A DNA stretch of 64,000 nucleotides. Source: Streptomyces aurantiacus (lineage in GTDB: Bacteria > Actinomycetota > Actinomycetes > Streptomycetales > Streptomycetaceae). Positions 34,442-43,220 of the stretch are shown here, in pieces (positions within the stretch are counted from its first letter, which is position 1; the number at the start of each line of letters is the position of its first letter). The notes under the pieces were generated by a model. The model searched no databases, was not told the DNA's origin, and saw nothing but the letters and a program-made list of their open reading frames with translations. The stretch spans positions 1-64,000 of the forward strand of contig NZ_LIPP01000010.1 in the NCBI RefSeq assembly GCF_001418335.1, given 5' to 3'. The position numbers were made by a program, and so were the translations under genes.

Positions 34442-34805
34442 CGAAGTGCCGATCGGCGTGTTGTGGGGGTCCCTTGCCCCGTAACAGGATCGGCGCCATC
34501 GCAGGACCGGTGCCATCGCAGGTCCGGTGCCCAGCCGGACAGCGGTCGAGGCGGCTACCTCCGTCTCGACCGCTGTCCGGGCGCCGGACGACGCGGCGGC
34601 GACCGATCAGCCGATCACCCGGTTGCGCCGATTCCGCGCCAGGGGGCGCCGAAGCCCCGCTCCGCGACCGCCCACGGCGGCCGGAGCGGGGGCTGCGCCC
34701 CAGGGGGCTTCTGATGGATCTCCGCGCTGCTGCCTCCGCTCACCCGCCCGCGTGACACATCTGCGTGACACATCTGCGCACCGGTCATCCCCACAGGAGA
34801 GATCA
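34442..34805. other. Intergenic region between the IS701-like gene and phzC-like gene
   Basis: 364 bases without a gene. From left to right it holds two tandem copies of GCCATCGCAGGWCCGGTGCC (34493-34530), the strong hairpin at 34535-34580, GGGGGCTGCGCCCC followed by a 19-bp repeat end (34708-34726), and two tandem copies of GCGTGACACATCT (34751-34776) just before the phzC-like gene. The last may belong to its promoter. Confidence 0.55.
34535..34580 (+). terminator. 20-bp hairpin after the IS701-like gene
   Basis: CCGGACAGCGGTCGAGG (from 34535) pairs with its complement ending at 34580, giving a 20-bp stem with one mismatch and a 6-base loop. It lies 94 bases past the stop codon and separates the IS701-like gene from the biosynthetic operon. 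Confidence 0.75.
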
Positions 34806-36014
34806 GTGGACAACCCCGTGCTCGAATTCGGATCGAAGCCGGCCGGCCAACAGCCGCGGTGGGAAGACGAGGAGGAGCTGCGACGGGTACGGCGGCGGCT
34901 CCTGCACGCTCCGGGACTCGTCGGATCCGAGGACGTACGCGCCCTGCGCTCGGACCTGGCCGCCGTCGCCGCCGGCGCCGCCCATGTGGTGCAGGCGGGG
35001 GACTGCGCGGAGGACCCGGCCCAGTGCACCGCGGCTCAGGTCGCCCGCAAGGCGGACCTGCTCGACGTACTCGCGGCCCGGCTGACGGCGGTCACGCACC
35101 GGCCCGTGGTCCGCGTGGGGCGGATGGCGGGGCAGTTCGGCAAGCCGCGTTCGAAGCCGACGGAATGGGTCGGCGACGTGGAACTCCCCGTCTACCGCGG
35201 GCACCTGGTCAACGGACCCGAGCCGAACCTACGGGCCAGGCGGCCCGATCCGCTGCGCATGGAGAGGTGCTACCGCGCGTCCGACGACGTCCTGCGCCAC
35301 CTCGGCTGGCGCCGCGGTCCGGCGGAGCCGCAGGCCGGGCCGTCGGCCGGGTCGGCGAGCGGGTCACCGACCGGACCGCCGGTGTGGACCAGCCACGAGG
35401 CACTCGTCCTGGACTACGAACTCCCGCTGGTGCGCAGGGATTCCACGGGCACGCCGTACCTGGCCTCCACGCACTGGCCGTGGATCGGCGACCGGACCCG
35501 CCAGGTCGACGGGGCCCACGTGGCCCTGCTCTCCGCGGTGGCCAACCCGGTCGCCTGCAAGGCCGGCCCCGGCATGACCGTCGGTGAACTGCTCGCGCTG
35601 TGCGAGCGGTTGGACCCGGCCCGCGAGCCGGGCAGGCTCACGCTGATCGCCCGGATGGGCGCCCAGCTCGCCGCCCGCCGGCTGCCGCCGCTGGTGTCGG
35701 CGGTGCGCGCCGCCGGACACCCCGTCATCTGGCTGTGCGACCCCATGCACGCCAACACCGTCACCACCCCGGGCGGACGCAAGACCCGTTACGTGGAGTG
35801 GATCACGCAGGAGGTCCGGGAGTTCCGGGCCGCGGTCCGGGAGGCCGGCGGGGTCGCCGGCGGTCTGCACCTGGAGACCACCCCGGACCACGTCACCGAA
35901 TGCGCCCCGAATCCGTCCGCCGCCGATCAGGTGCACGAGACGTACACCAGCCTCTGCGACCCGCGGCTCCGCCCGGACCAGGCGCTGTCCGTCGTCGAGG
36001 CCTGGGACGCGTAA
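34806..36014 (+). CDS. phzC: Class II DAHP synthase (PhzC-like)
   Basis: The 402-residue enzyme condenses phosphoenolpyruvate and erythrose-4-phosphate to open the shikimate pathway. Landmarks are VQAGDCAED (metal Cys and substrate site), RVGRMAGQFGKPRS, GAHVALLSAVANPVACKAGP, WLCDPMHANT and GGLHLETTPDHVTEC. ACAGGAGA precedes the GTG start at 34806. A dedicated DAHP synthase inside a cluster signals extra chorismate demand. It opens the plus-strand operon phzC-like, entA-like, phzD-like, phzE-like. Confidence 0.92.
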   Translation: MDNPVLEFGSKPAGQQPRWEDEEELRRVRRRLLHAPGLVGSEDVRALRSDLAAVAAGAAHVVQAGDCAEDPAQCTAAQVARKADLLDVLAARLTAVTHRPVVRVGRMAGQFGKPRSKPTEWVGDVELPVYRGHLVNGPEPNLRARRPDPLRMERCYRASDDVLRHLGWRRGPAEPQAGPSAGSASGSPTGPPVWTSHEALVLDYELPLVRRDSTGTPYLASTHWPWIGDRTRQVDGAHVALLSAVANPVACKAGPGMTVGELLALCERLDPAREPGRLTLIARMGAQLAARRLPPLVSAVRAAGHPVIWLCDPMHANTVTTPGGRKTRYVEWITQEVREFRAAVREAGGVAGGLHLETTPDHVTECAPNPSAADQVHETYTSLCDPRLRPDQALSVVEAWDA

Positions 36015-36063
36015 CCGAAGAAGTCCGCAGGACCGGAGAAAGAGCCGACGAAGGGGGAGACAC

Positions 36064-36834
36064 ATGGAGGGCAGGATCGCGCTGGTCACCGGCGCAGCGG
36101 GAGGGATAGGCGGCGCGGTGGTCCGGGCGCTCGCCGAGGACGGCATGGCGGTGGCCGCGGTGGACCGCGACGCCGAGGGACTGTTCACCACGGTGCGGAA
36201 ACTGACCGCCGACGGACTCGTCGTCGAGGCCTTCCCCGCCGACATCACCGACCGGGCCGAGGTCGACCGCGTGGTCGGTGAGGTCGAGGAGCGCCTCGGG
36301 CCGCTGGACCACCTCGTCAACACCGCCGGTGTGCTCCGCCTGGGCGAAGCCCGCCGGTTGTCCGCCGACGACTGGGACGCCACCTTCGCGGTCAACGCCA
36401 CCGGCGTGTTCGCCATGTCGCAGGCGGTCGTCAACCGGATGGTGCCGCGCCGCCGGGGCACCGTCGTCACGGTGGCGTCCAACGCGGCAGGCACCGCGCG
36501 CCGGCACATGGCCGCCTACGCGGCGTCGAAGGCCGCCGCCACGATGTTCACCAAGTGCCTCGGCCTTGAGGTCGCCGAGTACGGCATCCGCTGCAACCTG
36601 GTGGCTCCGGGCTCCACCGACACCCCGATGCTCACCTCGATGTGGCACGACGAGAGCGGACCGCGCGGCACCCTCGACGGCAAGCCCGAGGAATACCGCG
36701 TGGGCATTCCGCTGCGAAAACTGGCCCGGCCCGACGACATCGCCGACGCCGTCGTCTTCCTGCTCTCCGACCGGGCCGCGCACATCACCCTGCACAGCCT
36801 CACGGTCGACGGCGGCGCCACGCTCGGCGTGTAG
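36064..36834 (+). CDS. EntA/DhbA-like short-chain dehydrogenase, probably forming 3-hydroxyanthranilate
   Basis: A 256-residue SDR with TGAAGGIG cofactor loop, VNTAG, VASNAAG (catalytic Ser) and YAASK (Tyr and Lys). The pattern SNAAGTARRHMAAYAASKAA resembles 2,3-dihydro-2,3-dihydroxybenzoate dehydrogenase. Next to PhzD/PhzE-like enzymes, its substrate is more likely trans-2,3-dihydro-3-hydroxyanthranilate, giving 3-hydroxyanthranilate, as proposed for clusters such as diazepinomicin. GGGGGAG precedes the ATG. Its stop codon lies inside the left arm of a long palindrome. Confidence 0.88.
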   Translation: MEGRIALVTGAAGGIGGAVVRALAEDGMAVAAVDRDAEGLFTTVRKLTADGLVVEAFPADITDRAEVDRVVGEVEERLGPLDHLVNTAGVLRLGEARRLSADDWDATFAVNATGVFAMSQAVVNRMVPRRRGTVVTVASNAAGTARRHMAAYAASKAAATMFTKCLGLEVAEYGIRCNLVAPGSTDTPMLTSMWHDESGPRGTLDGKPEEYRVGIPLRKLARPDDIADAVVFLLSDRAAHITLHSLTVDGGATLGV

Positions 36835-36997
36835 GGCCCTTCTGATGGATCTCCGCGGCGTCGCGACGCCCGGCACGCCCTCTCGCCGCACCGGGCACAG
36901 ACCCAAGTACGTCCAGTACGCGGGCCTGTGCCCGGCACGCCGAGAGCACGCACCGGACGCCGCTCCTTCCCCACGGAGATCCATCAGAAGGGCCCTA
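36832..36997. repeat. 166-bp imperfect palindrome (MITE-like) inside the phz-type operon
   Basis: The 24 outermost bases on each side (TAGGGCCCTTCTGATGG... and its complement) match exactly. The interior also pairs in part, for example CGGGCACAG with CTGTGCCCG, so the whole element can fold into one long hairpin. It begins at the entA-like stop codon. Nineteen bases of the arm, CTTCTGATGGATCTCCGCG, recur alone at 34708-34726. It looks like a non-autonomous mobile element or dispersed palindrome; it may also attenuate transcription. Confidence 0.8.
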
Positions 36998-37044
36998 GGC
37001 CGACAGACCACACAGGGCCCACGCCCCCGAAAGGCAGGACTTCC

Positions 37045-37671
37045 ATGACCACCGGCCTACCCCTCGTCGAACCCTACGTACTGCCCGGCGCCGGCGAGCT
37101 GCCCGCAGCCGTCGCACCGTGGCACGCCGAGCCGGACCGCGCGGTGCTGCTCGTGCACGACATGCAGAACTACTTCCTCCGCGCGCTGCCCCAGCCCCTC
37201 AGGCAGCCGCTGGTGCACAACATCGCCCGGCTGCGCGAGAACTGCGCCGCGCTCGGCGTGCCCGTCGCGTACACCGCGCAGCCGGGCGACATGAGCGACG
37301 CCGACCGCGGGCTCCTGAAGGACTTCTGGGGCCCCGGCATGACGGGCGACACCGGCCACCGCGCCGTCACGACGGAACTGGCTCCAGGACCCGACGACTG
37401 GGTGTTCACCAAGTGGCGCTACAGCGCCTTCTTCCGCTCGGGGCTGCTGGCACGGATGCGCGGCCGGGGACGCGACCAGCTGATCCTCTGCGGGGTCTAC
37501 GCCCACCTGGGCGTCCTGATGACCGCCGTCGACGCGTTCAGCAACGACATCGAGACGTTCCTGGTGGCCGACGCCGTCGCCGACTTCTCGGCCGCGCGCC
37601 ACCGGATGGCCCTCGACCACGCGGCGCGCTCCTGCGCCGTCGTCACCACGGTCGAGGAGGTCCTCGCGTGA
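37045..37671 (+). CDS. phzD: Isochorismatase-family hydrolase (PhzD-like)
   Basis: The 208-residue enzyme should split the vinyl ether of 2-amino-2-desoxyisochorismate to trans-2,3-dihydro-3-hydroxyanthranilate. D39 in [10 protein letters not shown] and K123 in [10 protein letters not shown] match the PhzD acid-base pair. [11 protein letters not shown] has Gly where ordinary cysteine hydrolases of the fold have Cys, as in PhzD/EntB. The ATG at 37045 was chosen by alignment with family N-termini and an AGGCAGGA site. Its stop overlaps the next start (GTGA). Confidence 0.92.
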   Translation: MTTGLPLVEPYVLPGAGELPAAVAPWHAEPDRAVLLVHDMQNYFLRALPQPLRQPLVHNIARLRENCAALGVPVAYTAQPGDMSDADRGLLKDFWGPGMTGDTGHRAVTTELAPGPDDWVFTKWRYSAFFRSGLLARMRGRGRDQLILCGVYAHLGVLMTAVDAFSNDIETFLVADAVADFSAARHRMALDHAARSCAVVTTVEEVLA

Positions 37672-39557
37672 CCCCCGATCCCCTGGACAGGGTGCTCGCC
37701 GGGCAGGCACCGCCCTTCGCGTTGATCCACCGTTCGACGGCGGACGGCGGGGACCGGCTCGACGTCCTGCTCGGCGAGGTCGAGACCTGCCCCGAGCTCG
37801 CCGCGATCCCGCTCCCGGAGCGATCCGCCGGCGTCGGCACCGGCGTCGGCACCGGCGCCCGGCACGACGTCCTGGCCCTGGTGCCGTACCGGCAGATCCG
37901 TGAACGCGGCTACGCCGGCGTCGACGACGGCACCCCGCTGCTCGCGCTGCGCGTGAGCGAACAGGACACCGTCCCCCTCACCGAGGCGTTGGCCCGCCTG
38001 CCCCGGGTCCCCACGGAACTCGTGGACGGCCGCTTCGTACCGGACGACGAGACGTACGCCGCCACGGTGCGCGACGTGCTCGCGCACGAGATCGGTACCG
38101 GGCAGGGCGCGAACTTCGTCATCCGACGTACGTACCGGGCCCTGATCCGCGACTACACGCTGCGCAGCGCGCTGTCCTTCTTCCGCAACCTGCTGGAGAC
38201 CGAGTCCGGCGCCTACTGGAGCTACCTGGTGCACACCGGCACCCGTACCCTCGTCGGCGCCTCCCCGGAACGGCACGTCAGCCTCCAGGGCGGCACGGCC
38301 GTGATGAACCCGATCAGCGGAACGTACCGCTATCCGCCCACCGGACCCGCGCTCCCCGGGGTCCTCGAATTCCTCGCGGACCGGAAGGAGACCGACGAGC
38401 TGTACATGGTCCTCGACGAGGAACTGAAGATGATGGCCCGCGTCTGCGAGGCAGGCGGCCGGGTCGTGGGCCCTTTCCTGAAGGAGATGACCCGCCTGGC
38501 GCACACCGAGTACCTCATCGAGGGACGCAGCGACCGCGACCCGCGGGAGATCCTGCGCGAGACACTCCTCGCCCCCACGGTCACCGGGAGCCCTCTGGAG
38601 AGCGCCTGCCGGGTGATCGAGCGGTACGAGCCTGAGGGCCGCGGCTACTACAGCGGCGTCCTCGCACTCATCGGCCGGGACGAGCAGGACGCCCCCACGC
38701 TGGACTCCGCCATCGTCATCCGCACCGCCGAGATAGACGGCGGCGGGCGGCTCGGCATCGGGGTCGGAGCGACACTGGTGCGCCACTCCGACCCGGCCGC
38801 CGAGGCGGCCGAGACACGGGTGAAGGCGGCCGGGCTGCTCGCCGCCCTGGAGGGCGGGCGGTCCTCCCGATACGCCGACCACCCCCACGTCCGTACGGCC
38901 CTCGCCGAACGCAACACCTCGATCGCCCGCTTCTGGCTCGACGGGGCCTGCCCGCAGATGCCCCGGGTGCCGGCCCTGGACGGCGCGAAGGTCCTGGTCG
39001 TCGACGCCGAGGACTCCTTCACCGCGATGCTCGGCCACCAACTGGCCTCCCTGGGCCTGTCCGTGACGGTGCGCGGGTTCGACGAACCGCACCCCTTCGA
39101 CGGCTACGACTTCGTGGTGCTCGGCCCCGGCCCCGGCGATCCGCGGGCCGTTGGAGAGCCCAAGGCCGCCCGCCTCCGCGCGGACATCGACACACTGCTG
39201 ACCGAGCGCCGGCCCTTCCTCGCCGTGTGCTTCAGCCATCAAGTGCTGTGCGGCCGGCTCGGGTTCGACCTGTTCCGCAGGGACGTCCCCAACCAGGGCA
39301 CGCAGCGGGAGATCGATCTCTTCGGGACGCGGGAGTCGGTCGGCTTCTACAACACGTTCGAAACCCGGTGGAGCGAGGACAAGACCGAGTGCGCGGGCGT
39401 GGGCCTGGTGGAGCTGAGCCGGGACCGGGAGACCGGCGAGGTGTACGCGCTGCGCGGACCGCACTTCGCCTCCGTGCAGTTCCACGCCGAGTCGGTGCTC
39501 ACCCGGGACGGCGTACGCATCCTCGCCGAACTGCTGACCCACGTCGCCGAGGCGTGA
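37668..39557 (+). CDS. phzE: 2-Amino-2-desoxyisochorismate (ADIC) synthase, PhzE-like
   Basis: A 629-residue fusion of a chorismate-utilising TrpE-type domain (about residues 60-420; [24 protein letters not shown] and [12 protein letters not shown] segments) with a C-terminal glutamine amidotransferase. The latter has C521 in AVCFSHQ and His in VQFHAES. The order TrpE-GATase and the PhzE-specific motifs favour ADIC synthase over anthranilate synthase, and the phzD-like gene just upstream supports this. GTG overlaps the phzD-like stop by 4 bases. A bidirectional hairpin at 39608-39642 ends the operon. Confidence 0.93.
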   Translation: MTPDPLDRVLAGQAPPFALIHRSTADGGDRLDVLLGEVETCPELAAIPLPERSAGVGTGVGTGARHDVLALVPYRQIRERGYAGVDDGTPLLALRVSEQDTVPLTEALARLPRVPTELVDGRFVPDDETYAATVRDVLAHEIGTGQGANFVIRRTYRALIRDYTLRSALSFFRNLLETESGAYWSYLVHTGTRTLVGASPERHVSLQGGTAVMNPISGTYRYPPTGPALPGVLEFLADRKETDELYMVLDEELKMMARVCEAGGRVVGPFLKEMTRLAHTEYLIEGRSDRDPREILRETLLAPTVTGSPLESACRVIERYEPEGRGYYSGVLALIGRDEQDAPTLDSAIVIRTAEIDGGGRLGIGVGATLVRHSDPAAEAAETRVKAAGLLAALEGGRSSRYADHPHVRTALAERNTSIARFWLDGACPQMPRVPALDGAKVLVVDAEDSFTAMLGHQLASLGLSVTVRGFDEPHPFDGYDFVVLGPGPGDPRAVGEPKAARLRADIDTLLTERRPFLAVCFSHQVLCGRLGFDLFRRDVPNQGTQREIDLFGTRESVGFYNTFETRWSEDKTECAGVGLVELSRDRETGEVYALRGPHFASVQFHAESVLTRDGVRILAELLTHVAEA

Positions 39558-39607
39558 AGCGAGGGAAGCCGCGCGCGGACGAAACCCAACCAAACCAAAC
39601 CAAACGG

Positions 39608-39642
39608 AACGGCCGGCCGGGTGGATGACCCGACCGGCCGTT
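39608..39642. terminator. Bidirectional hairpin between convergent operons
   Basis: AACGGCCGGCCGGGT (39608-39622) pairs with ACCCGACCGGCCGTT (39628-39642) with one mismatch and a 5-base loop. It lies between the ends of the phzE-like gene (plus) and the CreD-like gene (minus). A run of AACCA repeats precedes it at 39585-39605. Confidence 0.8.
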
Positions 39643-39684
39643 TCCGGCGTGCGTCGTGCGGCGTGCGGCGTGCGTCGTGCGGCG

Positions 39685-41154
39685 TCAGGGTGCGGGTTCG
39701 GCCCGCGGAACCAGCGTGCCGGCCGCGCGCAGCGCCCGGTCGACGAGCGCGCCCGCGGCACCGGTGTACCCGGTGGGATCGCACAGTGTCGCAAGCTCCG
39801 CGGCGTCGAGCCCCAGACCGGGCACCTCACCGAGGACCTCCGCCAGCGGCCGGCCGGTCTTCCCGGCCTCCTGGGACGCGTCGTCGAGCAGGCGCCTGGC
39901 CTCCGCGACGCCCCGCACCGGGGCCAGGACAGCGGCGACGCGCTCGGCGACGATCCGGGAACCGGTCAACTCCAGGTTCTCCCGCATCCGTCGGGGGCTC
40001 ACCACCAGACCCCGGGCCAGCTCCACCGCCGTATGGGCGGAACCGCCGGTCAGCCGGAGGCATTCGCGCAGCGGCTGCCACTCCGCGTGCCAGCCGCCCG
40101 CGGAACGTTCGTCCTCCGAGACCAGGCACTGCGTCAGCCCGGCGGCGATGGGCGGCACCTGGAGCGCCGCGCTGCGCAGCAGGGTCGCCAGGACCGGATT
40201 GCGTTTGTGGGGCATGGCCGAGGACCTGCCCCGGCCGGGCCCGCCCGGCTCGGCGACCTCGGCGACCTCGGTACGGGCCAGCGACTGCACGTCGACCGCG
40301 ATCTTCCCCAGCGCGCCGGCGGTGAACGCCAGGGCCGCGCCGAGGTCGGCCACCGGCGCACGCAGGGCGTGCCACGGCAGTACCGGTTGGGCCAGGCCGG
40401 TCTCGGCGGCGAAGGCCTCGACCAGCCGGCCGGGATAGGCGTCGGCCGCCGGGCCGGTGATCCCGGCCGAGGCCAGATAGCCGGCCAGCGTCCCCGCCGC
40501 ACCGCCGAGCGCCACGGGCAGCGAGGCGTCCACGACGGCGAGCCGGTGGGCGGCGTCGAGGACCAGCTGCCGCCAGCCCGCCGCCTTCAGGCCGAACGTC
40601 GTCGGCACCGCGTGCAGGGCCAGGGTGCGCCCCGCCATGGGAGTGTCCCGGTGTTCGGCGGCCAGCCGTGCCAACGCACCGGCCGTCTCCGCCAGGTCGG
40701 GCAGGATCAGCCGCAGGGTGCGCCGTGCCACCAGCATCGTCCCCGTGTCGAAGACGTCCTGGCTGGTGGAGCCCCGGTGTACGTACTCGGCCGCCGACGG
40801 GTCCGCCGCCCTGACCGCGTCGGTGAGCGCCCGCACCACACCGACCACGGGGTTGGCGGTCTCCCGCGCGCCGACCGCGATCGCCCGCAGCTCGAACCGT
40901 TCGGCGCGGGCGGCCCGGGTGATCGCCTCGGCCGCGGCGTGCGGGACCGTGCCCAGCCGGGCCTGGGCCCTGGCCAGCGCGGCCTCGGCGTCCAGCATGG
41001 CCTGCAGCCAGGCGGTGTCGGACACCGCGGCCTCCGCGGGCGTGCCCGCCCGGACCGGGGACAGCAGCCCGGAGTCCATGAACGCGTCGGTGACAGTGTC
41101 TTCGGTGTAGGTGCCTTCGGTGTAGGTGTAGGCGTCGGCGGATGCGGCGGTCAT
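39685..41154 (-). CDS. CreD-like nitrosuccinate lyase (fumarase/aspartase superfamily)
   Basis: A 489-residue lyase of the adenylosuccinate lyase/3-carboxymuconate cycloisomerase group. It shows EYVHRGSTSQDVFDT-type region one and the signature GRSSAMPHKRNP near residues 310-321, which supplies the catalytic Ser loop. By sequence alone it could be PcaB-like. Its ATG overlaps the stop of a CreE-like flavoenzyme by 4 bases, and that pairing is diagnostic of the aspartate-nitrosuccinate pathway. There the enzyme eliminates nitrite from nitrosuccinate, leaving fumarate. No protocatechuate genes are nearby. It is the last gene of the operon from 47895. Confidence 0.82.
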   Translation of the reverse strand: MTAASADAYTYTEGTYTEDTVTDAFMDSGLLSPVRAGTPAEAAVSDTAWLQAMLDAEAALARAQARLGTVPHAAAEAITRAARAERFELRAIAVGARETANPVVGVVRALTDAVRAADPSAAEYVHRGSTSQDVFDTGTMLVARRTLRLILPDLAETAGALARLAAEHRDTPMAGRTLALHAVPTTFGLKAAGWRQLVLDAAHRLAVVDASLPVALGGAAGTLAGYLASAGITGPAADAYPGRLVEAFAAETGLAQPVLPWHALRAPVADLGAALAFTAGALGKIAVDVQSLARTEVAEVAEPGGPGRGRSSAMPHKRNPVLATLLRSAALQVPPIAAGLTQCLVSEDERSAGGWHAEWQPLRECLRLTGGSAHTAVELARGLVVSPRRMRENLELTGSRIVAERVAAVLAPVRGVAEARRLLDDASQEAGKTGRPLAEVLGEVPGLGLDAAELATLCDPTGYTGAAGALVDRALRAAGTLVPRAEPAP

Positions 41155-43220
41155 ACGATCACTCCCGTGAGAGGGGCGTCCTCGGCCACGGGCCGCCGCT
41201 CCGCGGCCTGCCCGGCCGGGGCCAGCGACAGTACGGCGCGCGCGATCGCGTCGCCGTCCCCCAGCGTCACCGAGTCGACGCCGGGCCGGACCCCGGCGGC
41301 CGTCACCCAGTGCACCGACTCGGTGGGGACGCCGTAGGCGAACCGGCGCGGATGGGGGCGGCCCTGGCCGTCGACGACCCGGCACGGCCGCTCGGTGACG
41401 GCCAGGCCACCGGTCTCGTGACTGACCCCGCAGTCGCCGTCGATGCGATAGGGGCGGCACTGCTCGGTGAGCAGCAGATGACGCAGCAGGGGGTCGGCGG
41501 TGCGGCGCACGTCGGGCAGCGGCAGCCGGGCCTCGATCAGGTGCCGGGACAGTACCGGCGGTCCGGGGACGAGGGCCGAGTGGGCGACGAAGGCCGGCTG
41601 CTCGGTGTCGATCCACATCTGGGTGCCGGGCCCGGTGAGCTCCAGGACGCCCGCTTCGATCAGCGCGGCCAGTTCCTCGATCCGGGAGACCGGCGGGCCG
41701 ATGGAGAGGAAGGCGTTGAGCGGCGTGTACCAGCCCTCCAGCTCGGTCAGGTGGGACCCGCCCTCCAGACCGCCGTGGTCGACGGCCGACCGGACCTCGT
41801 TGCGCAGGTCCCGCAGCACGTCCAGCGCGGCCTTCAGCGGGCTGCTCACGTTCCCGGCCCGCGCCTCCCGCGCGTCCCGCCGCAGGTACGCCAGCAGCCA
41901 GGCGCGGAACTCCGCGCGATCGGCGAAGTCGCGCCCGAGCCAGGGCCGGGCCAGCCGGTCCCAGTCCCAGCGGACGTCGGGGCCGACGCCGTGCTCGTTC
42001 AGGAGCGCCGCCCGCCGCGGTGGCGACGCCGACAGGTAACGCGACACGAACGGCTCGGGATCGGCTCCCCGCGAGGACAGCAGCGTCCCGTAGTAGACGC
42101 CCTCGACCTCCGCGGCGATCAGCGGCCACATGTCCGTCTCGAAGCGCACGCGCTCGCCGTCCTCGGCCGCCGCCCGCGCCCGCAGCCGGGCGATCACCGG
42201 TGGTGTCAGCAGCCGCGGAGTGTGCCGGCCGAACGCACCCTTCTCGTTCTGCCCGCGTGCGTGGTACGGAACGCCTCGACGCGAGCTGGCGTACAGCTTC
42301 GGCTCCCGGCCCGAAGGACGGTAGACCAGACGGCGCGGGCCTTCTTGGCCTTCTCGGCTTTCTTGGTCTTCTCGGCTTTCTTGGCTGTCCGGGTCGTCAC
42401 CGGCCCGGTCGAAGACGCCGCCGCGTCCGACGGTGAACAGGGCCATGTAGTCGAAGAAGTTCAGGCCCAGACCACGCAGCAGCACGGCCTCGCCGGGCGC
42501 GGCGAACTCCGTGTCCACGTCGGCCGGGTTGGCCGGGGTGACATAGGTGAGGTGGTGGATGCGCGCCAGGCTGGCCGTACGTTCCTGCCGGGCCGTCAGC
42601 TGCGCCGGGAGGTGCCCCAGGGCCAGCACCACGGCGTCCAGGCCGTGGATCCGGGTGCCGTCCGCCAGCCGGATGCCCTGCGGCCCACCGGGCGTACCGC
42701 TGGTGTCCGCCATCGCCACGGCCCGTGAGCGGTGCACCCGGACGGTGACGTGCTCCGGAGCCCGGGCGACCACCCGCCGGAAGCAGTCCCGCAGATACCG
42801 TCCGTACAGGGCACGGGAGGGATACGAGTCGGGGCCGAGGGCGCGCGCCTCGGCGAGAATCTCGTCGTCGGATGCGGTGGTTTCCCCTGGTACGCCCCTA
42901 CGGGCCAGGTCCTCCGCCCACTCGTACAGGCTCGGACCCGGTTCCACCGGCCCCTCGATCCGTGTGCCGGCGTCGGTGAACACGGTGATCTGCGAGGCCA
43001 CGGTGTTGGTGAGCAGGTGGTGCGACTGGTCCGTCCGCCAGACGGCGCCGGCGCCCGGGGCGGCCGGATCGACGACGTGCACGGTGACCGACGCGCAGGA
43101 CGGTGCCGCGCGCTCGTTGGCGCACAGCCGCTCCAGTACGCACAGCCCCCGGGGGCCGGCCCCGACGACGCACACTTCGAGACGCCCGCCGCTCATGCCC
43201 GTACTCATGCCCGTACTCAT
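41151..43220 (-). CDS. CreE/FzmM-like flavin monooxygenase (aspartate to nitrosuccinate)
   Basis: The 689-residue FAD/NAD(P)-binding protein has VCVVGAGPRGLCVLERL (Rossmann GxGxxG) at the N-terminus, GAGAVWRTDQSHHLL, a second nucleotide loop around LRGLGLNFFDYMAL and a C-terminal substrate region (DCGVSHETGG). I recognise this layout from CreE (cremeomycin) and FzmM (fosfazinomycin), which oxidise L-aspartate to nitrosuccinate. The start is ambiguous among three in-frame ATGs in a 12-bp repeat; the first (ending 43220) makes a 4-bp ATGA overlap with the gene upstream. A Glu/Ser/Gln-rich insert (SQESREDQESREGQEG) is unusual. Confidence 0.82.
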   Translation of the reverse strand: MSTGMSTGMSGGRLEVCVVGAGPRGLCVLERLCANERAAPSCASVTVHVVDPAAPGAGAVWRTDQSHHLLTNTVASQITVFTDAGTRIEGPVEPGPSLYEWAEDLARRGVPGETTASDDEILAEARALGPDSYPSRALYGRYLRDCFRRVVARAPEHVTVRVHRSRAVAMADTSGTPGGPQGIRLADGTRIHGLDAVVLALGHLPAQLTARQERTASLARIHHLTYVTPANPADVDTEFAAPGEAVLLRGLGLNFFDYMALFTVGRGGVFDRAGDDPDSQESREDQESREGQEGPRRLVYRPSGREPKLYASSRRGVPYHARGQNEKGAFGRHTPRLLTPPVIARLRARAAAEDGERVRFETDMWPLIAAEVEGVYYGTLLSSRGADPEPFVSRYLSASPPRRAALLNEHGVGPDVRWDWDRLARPWLGRDFADRAEFRAWLLAYLRRDAREARAGNVSSPLKAALDVLRDLRNEVRSAVDHGGLEGGSHLTELEGWYTPLNAFLSIGPPVSRIEELAALIEAGVLELTGPGTQMWIDTEQPAFVAHSALVPGPPVLSRHLIEARLPLPDVRRTADPLLRHLLLTEQCRPYRIDGDCGVSHETGGLAVTERPCRVVDGQGRPHPRRFAYGVPTESVHWVTAAGVRPGVDSVTLGDGDAIARAVLSLAPAGQAAERRPVAEDAPLTGVIV

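Noticed and set aside
34806..39557. Phenazine biosynthesis cluster
   Set aside because: PhzC, PhzD and PhzE homologues are present, but no PhzF, PhzA/B or PhzG is in the window, and an EntA-like dehydrogenase is in their place. This points to 3-hydroxyanthranilate, not phenazine.
37668..39557. Anthranilate synthase TrpEG fusion
   Set aside because: Same domain order, but the tight coupling to a PhzD-like gene and the overall PhzE-like sequence favour ADIC synthase; no other trp gene is nearby.
39685..41154. 3-carboxy-cis,cis-muconate cycloisomerase of protocatechuate catabolism
   Set aside because: The superfamily fits, but there are no pca genes, and the 4-bp overlap with a CreE-like flavoenzyme makes a nitrosuccinate lyase much more likely.
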